This document shows positions 26,919 to 33,279 of a DNA stretch of 33,279 nt, piece by piece; position 1 is the stretch's first letter; the number at the start of each line of letters is the position of its first letter. The notes below the pieces were generated by a model that worked only from the letters and a program-made list of their open reading frames with translations, did no database searches and was not told where the DNA came from. This stretch comes from Galbibacter marinus (GTDB taxonomy: Bacteria > Bacteroidota > Bacteroidia > Flavobacteriales > Flavobacteriaceae): positions 1 through 33,279 of the forward strand of contig NZ_AMSG01000029.1 in assembly GCF_000300875.1 (NCBI RefSeq). The letters run 5' to 3'. A program made the position numbers and the translations under genes.

Positions 26919-26926
26919 TATATTTG
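26919..26926 (+). promoter_or_regulatory. Probable -7 box of the Lys/Cys-rich mini-gene
   Basis: TATATTTG fits TAnnTTTG exactly. The upstream -33 position shows TTT rather than TTG. The predicted transcript start, near 26933, is about 23 bases ahead of the TTG start codon at 26956. Confidence 0.45.
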
Positions 26927-26955
26927 CCCGTTGTTTTACTAAAACAGGTAGTGTC

Positions 26956-27126
26956 TTGGGCAAAAAGAAGAAAGACAAAAAGGACAAGAAAATTAAAAAA
27001 CACAAACTTAAGGACCTGGAAAAGAAGGCTCTTAAGTCTAAGTGTTGTGAAAAATATCGAAAAAGCGAATCTAAACGCTGTAAGAGATGCCCTTGCTTCG
27101 ATTTAATAAAAGAAAAGGCAGCATAA
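26956..27126 (+). CDS. Lys/Cys-rich small protein, TTG start
   Basis: Reading from TTG at 26956 gives a 56-residue protein that no ATG can start, since an in-frame stop lies at 26911. The first half is nearly all Lys with Asp, Ile and Leu (GKKKKDKKDKKIKKHKLKD). The second half holds Cys30-Cys31 and then Cys42-x2-Cys45-x-Cys47 before FDLIKEKAA. The CCEKYRK and RCKRCPCFDL blocks look like a small metal-binding or nucleic-acid-binding protein. I recall similar blocks in other Flavobacteria as unnamed proteins, from memory only. The -7 box ahead, the terminator just after the stop, and the ordered cysteines support it over the Arg/Lys-rich shadow frame at 26924-27106. It may share an iron or metal theme with the ferritin gene upstream. 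Confidence 0.65.
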   Translation: MGKKKKDKKDKKIKKHKLKDLEKKALKSKCCEKYRKSESKRCKRCPCFDLIKEKAA

Positions 27127-27133
27127 GTTAAAT

Positions 27134-27175
27134 CAAAGTCGCTTGGCTATCATACCAAAGCGACTTTGTGTTTTT
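27134..27175 (+). terminator. Terminator after the Lys/Cys-rich mini-gene
   Basis: CAAAGTCGCTT (27134-27144) pairs with AAGCGACTTTG (27158-27168). An extra GG/CC pair extends the stem past a one-base bulge. A T-run ends at 27175. It starts 7 bases after the stop codon. Confidence 0.85.
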
Positions 27176-27294
27176 AATATGTTTTTCCACCGACTACAGT
27201 TGTTTACTTTTTTTCCTAAATTAACAGCTGGTTGAGTGCTATAAATAATAGTCCAATACCATCCCCGAACACAGATAATTTCAATACATCGAAT

Positions 27295-28830
27295 ATGGAA
27301 ACCATCAACAAACTTGAAGTTCGCAATTTAGTAATGCAGGACTATTTGGAACTCAGGGCTTCTATGGTAGAGGCTTATACTGGGATTGAAGATGCACCTT
27401 GGAAACAAAGTGAAATTAGCAAATTACTTTCCTTATTTCCAGATGGCCAATTAGTGGTTTTAGTGGATGATAAAGTGGTAGGTTGCGCACTTTCTATTAT
27501 TGTGGATCATTCCATCGTTGACCAAAATCACACCTATGAACAAATTACGGGGAGCTATACTTTTTCAACCCATAATCCCGATGGCAACATTTTATATGGG
27601 ATTGATGTGTTCATCCATCCCAAATACAGAGGGCTTCGCTTGGGAAGAAGACTTTATGAAAAACGAAAAGAACTCACCGAGCAATTAAACCTAAAGTCCA
27701 TCATGTTTGCGGGTCGTATCCCAAACTACAGTAAATACGCCAACGAAATCACCCCTAAGGCTTATATTGAGAAGGTAAAGATGAAGGAATTGTTCGATCC
27801 TGTGCTCGCCTTCCAATTGAGTAACGATTTTCATGTAAAAAAAATCATGAAAAATTATCTTGAAGGTGATATACATTCCCTTGAGTACGCTGTTTTGATG
27901 GAATGGAACAATATCTATTACGATCAAAGTCCTAAACTGATCAACTTAGAAAAATCGGTCGTACGCCTTGGCCTTATCCAATGGCAAATGAGACCTTTAA
28001 AAAATCTTGAATCCCTTTTTGACCAAGCGGAATTCTTTATAGATGCTGTCTCAGGATACGGAAGTGATTTCGCGCTCTTTCCGGAGCTCTTCATAGCTCC
28101 TTTAATGGCAGATTACAATCACCTTAATGAAGCTGATGCCATTAGGGAACTTGCAAAATACACTGAACCGATTTATCAGAAATTTCAAGAATTCGCAATT
28201 TCGTATAATATCAATATCATCACAGGGAGTATGCCTCATATTGTGGATGGTAATTTATACAATTCTGGATTCCTATGTAAACGCGATGGATCCTCGGAGA
28301 TGTACACCAAAATACACATTACTCCAAATGAAGTTGCCCATTGGGGGATGAAAGGTGGTGATCAAATTAAAACCTTTGATACCGATTGTGGTAAAATAGG
28401 AATTATGATTTGTTATGATGTAGAATTTCCAGAACTCAGTAGAATAATGGCAGATCAGGGAATGCAACTTCTCTTCGTTCCATTTTTAACTGATACACAA
28501 AACGGATACACTAGAGTAAAGAGTTGTGCGCAAGCCAGAGCCATTGAAAATGAATGCTATGTTGTCATTGCAGGCTGTGTGGGTAATTTGCCGAAGGTTA
28601 ACAATATGGACATCCAATACGCCCAGGCAGCAGTGCTCACCCCATCAGACTTTGCTTTTCCAAATGACGGCATTAAAGCACAGGCAACTCCCAATACGGA
28701 AATGACTTTAATCGTTGATGTTAATTTGGATTTACTTAAGGAACTTCACCAATATGGAAGTGTTCGCGTTTTAAAGGATCGAAGACACGATCTCTACAAG
28801 GTAGTCCACAAACAACAGGACGACCTATAG
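27295..28830 (+). CDS. GNAT acetyltransferase-nitrilase fusion protein
   Basis: The open frame reaches a TTG at 27232, but the ATG at 27295 precedes the conserved-looking KLEVRNLVMQDYLEL, so I use it (511 residues). The N-terminal GNAT domain (about 1-210) has the acetyl-CoA loop in PKYRGLRLGRRLYEKR. The C-terminal carbon-nitrogen hydrolase domain carries the catalytic triad Glu264 (LFPELF), Lys339 (TKIHI) and Cys373 (MICYDVEFPE). Bacillus subtilis YhcX has the same architecture. The reaction is unknown; an amide or nitrile substrate with an acetyl-transfer step is inferred from the domains only. It ends 27 bases before the convergent CBS gene. A terminator upstream isolates it from ferritin and the mini-gene. 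Confidence 0.9.
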   Translation: METINKLEVRNLVMQDYLELRASMVEAYTGIEDAPWKQSEISKLLSLFPDGQLVVLVDDKVVGCALSIIVDHSIVDQNHTYEQITGSYTFSTHNPDGNILYGIDVFIHPKYRGLRLGRRLYEKRKELTEQLNLKSIMFAGRIPNYSKYANEITPKAYIEKVKMKELFDPVLAFQLSNDFHVKKIMKNYLEGDIHSLEYAVLMEWNNIYYDQSPKLINLEKSVVRLGLIQWQMRPLKNLESLFDQAEFFIDAVSGYGSDFALFPELFIAPLMADYNHLNEADAIRELAKYTEPIYQKFQEFAISYNINIITGSMPHIVDGNLYNSGFLCKRDGSSEMYTKIHITPNEVAHWGMKGGDQIKTFDTDCGKIGIMICYDVEFPELSRIMADQGMQLLFVPFLTDTQNGYTRVKSCAQARAIENECYVVIAGCVGNLPKVNNMDIQYAQAAVLTPSDFAFPNDGIKAQATPNTEMTLIVDVNLDLLKELHQYGSVRVLKDRRHDLYKVVHKQQDDL

Positions 28831-28857
28831 ATTGGCTTTTAAAGGACGCTAAAGGGC

Positions 28858-29319
28858 TTAATAATTATGGCTATTGAGTTTTAAAGCGGCAACAACGACA
28901 TCTTTCCTACTGAGCTGTCCGACAAGCTTCCCTTGATCTAATACGGGTAGACGTCGTCTGTGTCCGTTGTGAAACTGAGATGCGGCGTCAAAAATATTCA
29001 TATCACTGGGAATGGTCTCCACATTAGTAGACATAAATTTCTCCACGCTTTTATCTAAAATAGGCATATTGAAATACCGGCTTTCTGAAATTTGCTTCAT
29101 ACAATCAGCCTCGGAGATAATTCCAACTAGCCCTCCTCTTTGATCACATACAGGCCCTCCTGAAATTTTGTGTTTCACCAGGAGTTCCATAACCTCTAAT
29201 ATGGATTGCTCTGGTCTAAAAGTCACCAAATTTCTCGTCATATAATCCGATACCAATATGGGAGCATGGTACTCCTTCTTTTGATCTTCCCTGGCCCCCT
29301 GAAAACTTTTAATCCCCAT
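28858..29319 (-). CDS. CBS-domain-pair protein
   Basis: This 153-residue soluble protein consists of two CBS domains (about 22-80 and 88-148) and short tails. The first shows VSDYMTRNLVTFRPEQSI and GGLVGIISEADC; the second shows VEKFMSTNVETIPSDMNI and GKLVGQLSRKDVV. CBS pairs bind adenine nucleotides and sense energy state. There is no catalytic domain, so this is a stand-alone sensor whose partner is unknown. It is convergent with the GNAT-nitrilase gene. Its start leaves 185 bases shared with the divergent M28 peptidase gene. Confidence 0.92.
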   Translation of the reverse strand: MGIKSFQGAREDQKKEYHAPILVSDYMTRNLVTFRPEQSILEVMELLVKHKISGGPVCDQRGGLVGIISEADCMKQISESRYFNMPILDKSVEKFMSTNVETIPSDMNIFDAASQFHNGHRRRLPVLDQGKLVGQLSRKDVVVAALKLNSHNY

Positions 29320-29504
29320 ACTACTATATTTTTAAAATTGGCTGTAAACACTAAATATAATGAAATTTTTTGGATAAATTGTAAACTATTCATAACTATC
29401 CTAGTAATTTTTTTAGGTATTTTCAAAAACTATAAAATTTATAAAATAGTAGCAATTAATAATATATTCCTTATTTTTATAAATAGTCAACAAATCAACA
29501 GCCT

Positions 29505-31772
29505 TTGAAAAAATTTAAACTTGTCATATCTTTTGTTATCTTATTGGCTGTTTGCGCCTGGCGGTTTTATGATCTTACTCCGCAAGGAGATTTTCAGCCC
29601 AAAGATTATTCGATAGAGAATGTTCAAGCTCACATCCAAACAATGGCCGATCGCCCACATTATGTTGGAACCGATGCTCACAAAGAGGTTCAAGGTTATT
29701 TAATTGATCAACTTGAATCCATGGGATTGGAAGTGGAAATCCAAAAAGGCTACAGCATTGGTAATTGGGGTAACCTTGCTATGGTTCACAACATTCTTAC
29801 AAGAATAAAGGGAAGTTCTTCCTCTAAAGCACTACTGTTATTATCACACTACGACAGTAGTCCACACTCTTCTTTTGGGGCAAGCGACGATGCCGTTGGG
29901 GTGAGTATTATATTGGAAGGAATCAATAGCTTACTTAAAAGTGGTGAAAAACCTAAGAACGATATCATTGTACTTTTCAGCGATGCTGAGGAGCTCGGAC
30001 TACTTGGAGCTAATTTATTTGTCAGCAAACATCGCTGGTCAAAAGATGTTGGCCTAGTTCTAAATTTTGAAGCCAGAGGAAGCGGTGGCCCAAGTTACAT
30101 GTTACTAGAGACCAATGGAGGGAACAAAAATCTCATTGAGAGTTTTAATCAAGCTAATGTTGAATTTCCTGTTGCAAACTCACTCACCTACAGTGTCTAT
30201 AAAATGCTTCCCAACGATACAGACCTAACGGTCTTTAGGGAACTTGCAAACATCGATGGTTTTAATTTTGCATTTATCGATGATCACTTTGATTATCACA
30301 CCTCTAACGATCGATACGAAAACCTAAATCAAAATACTCTTAAACATCAGATATCGTATTTACTACCATTATTGGAGTATTATTCAAATGCTGATCTCAG
30401 GATCCTAAAATCCAATGTGGATAATATCTATTTTGATTTCCCGGTCTTCAATTTTGTATACTACCCCTTTAGTTGGATTTACCCCATGCTTATTATTGCC
30501 ATTTTGGTGTTCTTCTATATATTTTATTTAGGGATTTCAAACAGAACGATTAACTCCCAAGGAGTCTTTAAAAGTTTATTTGTTTTTCTTGGCTGCCTAA
30601 TTTTATGTGCTGGGATCGGATATATCGCCTGGCCCGCTTTAAAGTTTATTTACCCCCATTACGGTGATATCTTACATGGTTTCCCTTATAATGGACATTT
30701 ATACATCGCCGCCCTGACTAGTTTAAGCTTTACAGTTTGTTTTTATATTTACTCTAGAGTTAAAAAGATTCAAATTGCAGAACTTGTTATTGTTCCTATT
30801 GGATTGTGGCTACTTCTGTGTCTTGGCATAGCGTTTTATCTTAAAGGAGCTAGCTTTTTTATTATCCTTATCTATGCTTCGCTGGCATCATTATGGATGC
30901 TTATTAAGGCCAAGGATAAACGACCGCCCGTAGGATATCTTGTTGCTTTATGTATTCCTTCTATTTGGATTATAGCTCCTTTAATTCAGATGTTTCCAGT
31001 AGGTTTAGGTCTAAAATTAGTCATTAGCAGCACTGTATTAAGTGTGTTACTTTTTGGATTATTACTTCCTGTGTTAGGACAGTTCAAAAATAAACGTCTC
31101 TATGCAATTCTCAGTCTGAGCCTCTGCGCTCTATTTTTTATAAGTGCCCACCTTCATTCGTCCCCTTCCCCAGAAAGACCGCATCCAACTAGTTTAGTTT
31201 ATCAGTTAAATTTAGACACGCATCAAGCCCATTGGGCGACTTATAACAAAGAGCTAAATTCTTGGCTTAAACAATATATCTCTGACAGTACTCAGAGCAC
31301 AATCCCATCTGATGAATTAACTAGTAAATACGCAACTAATTACACAAAAATAGCCAAAGCGCCCGTTAAAAACATTAAAGAACCGACGGTGAAAATCCTA
31401 CAAGACACTAGTTTTAGAGGTAAGAGAAAAATACGATTACATATAACACCAAATAGAAAAGTAGATAGATTAGAAGTAAAAACAACCGCTACTAAAATCA
31501 GTAAATGTACCGTAAATGGGGTACATGTACCCTTATCGTATTTATTCAAACGATCAGATCGACTTTTCACCCATTATATCAGTGAGAATCAGTCAACGGA
31601 GATTGAAATAGAATGTAGCCAACAAGACCAACTAAGCTTTCAAATTTACGAGGCTTCTTATGACCTTTTAGATCACCCTTTATTCAGTGTTCCGGATCGT
31701 CCGAAGAACACCATTGCAATGCCCTTTGTATTAAACGATGCGGTACTCACTAAAAAAACAATAGAATTATAA
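29505..31772 (+). CDS. Membrane-bound M28-family zinc aminopeptidase
   Basis: The likely start is a TTG at 29505, giving MKKFKLVISFVILLAVCAW as signal-anchor. The 755-residue protein has a periplasmic M28 metallopeptidase domain (about 35-310) with a full zinc set: His115 and Asp117 (SHYDSS), Asp128 (bridging), Glu162-Glu163 (AEELGLLGA), Glu189 (NFEARG) and His265 (DYHTSNDR). It is followed by several membrane helices (about 325-545) and a C-terminal extracytoplasmic domain (about 550-755) of beta character. This layout resembles the Fxna/ERMP1-like membrane-tethered M28 peptidases. Its stop TAA overlaps the ATG of the next gene by one base (TAATG), so translation is coupled. The substrate is unknown. 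Confidence 0.88.
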   Translation: MKKFKLVISFVILLAVCAWRFYDLTPQGDFQPKDYSIENVQAHIQTMADRPHYVGTDAHKEVQGYLIDQLESMGLEVEIQKGYSIGNWGNLAMVHNILTRIKGSSSSKALLLLSHYDSSPHSSFGASDDAVGVSIILEGINSLLKSGEKPKNDIIVLFSDAEELGLLGANLFVSKHRWSKDVGLVLNFEARGSGGPSYMLLETNGGNKNLIESFNQANVEFPVANSLTYSVYKMLPNDTDLTVFRELANIDGFNFAFIDDHFDYHTSNDRYENLNQNTLKHQISYLLPLLEYYSNADLRILKSNVDNIYFDFPVFNFVYYPFSWIYPMLIIAILVFFYIFYLGISNRTINSQGVFKSLFVFLGCLILCAGIGYIAWPALKFIYPHYGDILHGFPYNGHLYIAALTSLSFTVCFYIYSRVKKIQIAELVIVPIGLWLLLCLGIAFYLKGASFFIILIYASLASLWMLIKAKDKRPPVGYLVALCIPSIWIIAPLIQMFPVGLGLKLVISSTVLSVLLFGLLLPVLGQFKNKRLYAILSLSLCALFFISAHLHSSPSPERPHPTSLVYQLNLDTHQAHWATYNKELNSWLKQYISDSTQSTIPSDELTSKYATNYTKIAKAPVKNIKEPTVKILQDTSFRGKRKIRLHITPNRKVDRLEVKTTATKISKCTVNGVHVPLSYLFKRSDRLFTHYISENQSTEIEIECSQQDQLSFQIYEASYDLLDHPLFSVPDRPKNTIAMPFVLNDAVLTKKTIEL

Positions 31773-32584
31773 TGCAGAAAAAAATTGGGATTTTGGGATG
31801 CGGATGGTTGGGATTTCCGCTGGCTAAGTATTTTGTGAAAAAGGGGTACCAGGTTCGTGGTTCTACCACTTCGCTCGATAAGATTTTATCATTAGCCTTA
31901 CATGAAATTAATCCTTTCTTAATTGCAATTCACAATCATCACAGCGAAGGTAATCTAGATTACTTTTTAAAAGATTTAGATGTACTTATTATTAATCTTC
32001 CACCAAAGCTACAATCCAACCCAAAATCGAATTTCGTTTCGAAAATACGAACCTTGATTAAAAAGTTAAACAATTGCACCACCAAAAACATCATTTTTAT
32101 CAGCAGTATATCAGTCTATGGAAACACTCTAAAAGTAGTGGATGAAAGCAGTCCTACCTACCCCGAAACGCTCAGTGGAAAGCAAATTTTAGAAGCTGAA
32201 AAATTATTGATGAATTGTACGAATTTATCTATTAAAGTAATACGTTGTGCAGGCCTTTATGGGCCAGAGCGCCATCCTGTTTTTCAATTGGCCAAAAAAG
32301 AGATATTACATAATCCAAATCAACCAGTAAACCTAATTCATTTGGAGGATTGTATTGGCATCATCGACCTTTTAATAGACAACCCTATTCAGAGTCAAAT
32401 CATTAATGCTGTTGCACCCTACCACCCTACTCGTAAAGTTTACTATTCCGCTATTGCTAAAGAGTTGAATTTGAATCTTCCTGCGTTTGAATCAAGTGAT
32501 TCTGCTCCAGGAAAGACAGTTAGCTCATTATTTATTAACAGGAACTTAGCATATGAATTCAAATATCCTGGGCTGAATATCTAA
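31772..32584 (+). CDS. NAD(P)-dependent SDR epimerase/dehydratase (YeeZ-like)
   Basis: This 270-residue protein has the nucleotide-binding GILGCGWLGFPLAKY at the N-terminus. IINLPPKL and IFISSISVYG with the following ETLSGKQILEAEKLL point to the NAD-dependent epimerase/dehydratase family. The canonical YxxxK is not evident; the usual Tyr position appears as Thr-Leu-Ser-Gly-Lys. It resembles YeeZ-type atypical SDR proteins of unknown substrate. It starts inside the TAATG of the M28 peptidase stop, so the two form a coupled pair, though no shared pathway is obvious. Confidence 0.82.
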   Translation: MQKKIGILGCGWLGFPLAKYFVKKGYQVRGSTTSLDKILSLALHEINPFLIAIHNHHSEGNLDYFLKDLDVLIINLPPKLQSNPKSNFVSKIRTLIKKLNNCTTKNIIFISSISVYGNTLKVVDESSPTYPETLSGKQILEAEKLLMNCTNLSIKVIRCAGLYGPERHPVFQLAKKEILHNPNQPVNLIHLEDCIGIIDLLIDNPIQSQIINAVAPYHPTRKVYYSAIAKELNLNLPAFESSDSAPGKTVSSLFINRNLAYEFKYPGLNI

Positions 32585-32675
32585 GTTCCGTTAAAATCCT
32601 TAACACATAGACTATATTCTAGTTAAATAATGGTTAAACCGACTTAAAGCCACTAGAAGAAGCTTTATTGTTTGG

Positions 32676-32811
32676 TATCTTTACACCAAGAGAAAAGAAC
32701 AAAATAATATAGTTTTCATTTTTTGAACTTATAAGATTAGGTTAGGTTTTTAAGTTAGTTTAGATTAGTTTATTAAGAAGAGAGTGGGTTTTAAATCCGC
32801 TCTCTTTTTTT
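32676..32811 (+). ncRNA. Candidate small RNA with intrinsic terminator
   Basis: A -7-like TATCTTTA box (32676-32683) is followed by about 120 transcribed bases. There is no start codon in them and they include a TTAG-rich tract (about 32736-32774). They end in a stem (32779-32787 with 32797-32805, one G-U pair) and a T-run. No good -33 TTG is seen. It could instead be the leader of a lost gene or a terminator region of the SDR gene. It is not any RNA family I can name. Confidence 0.35.
32778..32811 (+). terminator. Strong intrinsic terminator
   Basis: GAGAGTGGG-type stem (AGAGAGTGG paired with CCGCTCTCT, one wobble) has a 9-base loop and a run of seven T. It lies about 200 bases after the SDR stop and closes either that transcript or the candidate small RNA. 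Confidence 0.85.
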
Positions 32812-32978
32812 ATACCTGTGCATCATTTAGTGTTTTTTTAGCTAAATATGATAATATACCAGTGCAGAAGATTTCCACATCAAAAGCCCTTAAAAATACA
32901 CCGCCATGTATATTAAAAAAATTAATAGCTTTGCGCTTTAAGTACAATAAGGTTAAACCATAACATGTTACACATAAA

Positions 32979-33279
32979 CTACCCAACCACGCATAGCGAT
33001 TGATTGGGTTTTAAACCTGAATGAACATGAGCAATAGTGCAACACATATCATTCGATTTTCCGACACGGTTTATGGCGCGTCCAAGGGTAGCTATATTAA
33101 TAGATGCGTTCACATCAGCATCCATATGGCCTGCACAGTTTTGGCACTTAAAGTGCTTGTTAGTTCGTTTACCAATATGTTTACATACATTACAGGTCTG
33201 ACTAGTGTATCGAGGGTCAACTACTACAACAGGGACACCCGTAAGCAATCCCTTGTATTCCAAAAGCAAGCGAAGTTGT
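32979..33279 (-). CDS. tnpB: IS200/IS605-type TnpB, C-terminal part
   Basis: The frame is open to the right edge (QLRLLLEYKG precedes the internal TTG at 33269), so this is the last 99 residues of a longer gene that starts outside. It shows the TnpB zinc ribbon CNVC and CQNC, then DADVNASINIA, the third RuvC acidic motif, all intact. TnpB proteins are RNA-guided nucleases of IS605/IS607 elements. The gene end overlaps a nested hairpin, as expected where the guide (omega) RNA is encoded. Whether the protein is functional cannot be judged, as the N-terminal two-thirds is not in view. TnpA is not seen. Confidence 0.88.
   Translation of the reverse strand, partial: QLRLLLEYKGLLTGVPVVVVDPRYTSQTCNVCKHIGKRTNKHFKCQNCAGHMDADVNASINIATLGRAINRVGKSNDMCCTIAHVHSGLKPNQSLCVVG
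32981..33017 (-). repeat. Nested hairpin at the tnpB 3' end
   Basis: Outer arms ACCCAA (32981-32986) and TTGGGT (33004-33009) enclose an inner CGC (32990-32992)/GCG (32996-32998) pair. An alternative stem GGTTT/AAACC lies at 33007-33017. It covers the last codons and stop of tnpB. This suits an omega-RNA scaffold or subterminal IS hairpin, without proof. Confidence 0.5.

Larger units (their letters stand above)
32585..32978. other. Intergenic region between SDR gene and insertion sequence
   Basis: No ORF of note lies here. It contains the candidate small RNA and its terminator. To the right of the terminator is a TAnnTTTG box (TAGCTTTG, 32926-32933) pointing right, and a short ATG frame at 32965 that stops after 12 codons. 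The right end of the IS element should lie somewhere in 32820-32978, but I cannot fix the boundary because the other end is outside the window. Confidence 0.5.

Noticed and set aside
26924-27106. 60-residue Arg/Lys-rich ORF on the plus strand
   Set aside because: It starts inside the -7 box and is the shadow frame of the Lys/Cys-rich protein, whose cysteines are ordered and whose stop lies just before the terminator.
29206-29508. 100-residue plus-strand ORF over the CBS gene start and intergenic DNA
   Set aside because: Composition is AT-driven (Ile/Asn/Phe/Lys), no domain is visible, and half of it is antisense to the CBS gene.
1-33279. CRISPR arrays, tRNA and rRNA genes
   Set aside because: No regularly spaced direct repeats, cloverleaf structures or rRNA-like stretches were seen on either strand by eye; a covariance search would be needed to exclude tRNAs fully.

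Overview
The window reads as a chromosomal segment of a marine-type Flavobacteriaceae (Bacteroidota). It is AT-rich and Gram-negative (Kdo transferase, outer-membrane barrel, lipoproteins with a lipobox). Several promoters fit the Bacteroidota pattern TTG-N19/20-TAnnTTTG, Shine-Dalgarno sequences are weak, and some genes probably start at TTG or GTG. The genus cannot be fixed from the sequence alone.

Layout. Positions 1-692 hold no supportable gene but do hold a perfect 28-bp AT palindrome. Positions 693-8939 (minus strand, read right to left) form a five-gene operon: a membrane-anchored HEAT-repeat protein, a processive family-2 glycosyltransferase, a TPR protein with a C-terminal outer-membrane barrel, a secreted DUF4838 protein with a glycosidase-like fold, and a DUF1573 lipoprotein. 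It resembles a synthase-dependent exopolysaccharide machine built like Pga (poly-N-acetylglucosamine), but with an unusual parts list and no recognisable deacetylase. This is the best candidate for an undescribed system. A gene-free stretch of about 0.8 kb follows, with the probable operon promoter. Next come a VOC-fold protein and a convergent TPR/transmembrane/AraC regulator.

Positions 12.2-16.3 kb carry envelope genes: a small 11-mer-repeat lipoprotein with its terminator, waaA (Kdo transferase, minus strand), and divergently a DegT-type sugar aminotransferase plus galE, closed by a terminator. Positions 16.3-26.2 kb are housekeeping: mfd with a probable misplaced start, a thioredoxin-like secreted protein, a divergent ACT-type regulator, metG and tex. 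Positions 26.3-32.6 kb hold ferritin, a tiny Lys/Cys-rich protein starting at TTG, a GNAT-nitrilase fusion, a CBS-pair protein, a membrane-bound M28 peptidase and a coupled SDR-type epimerase.

The right end has a putative small RNA with a strong terminator. The truncated 3' end of an IS605-type tnpB runs off the edge and carries a nested hairpin across its stop codon.

Overall the window joins cell-surface polysaccharide functions on the left with core information-processing genes on the right, plus one mobile element at the edge. No tRNA, rRNA or CRISPR array was seen.
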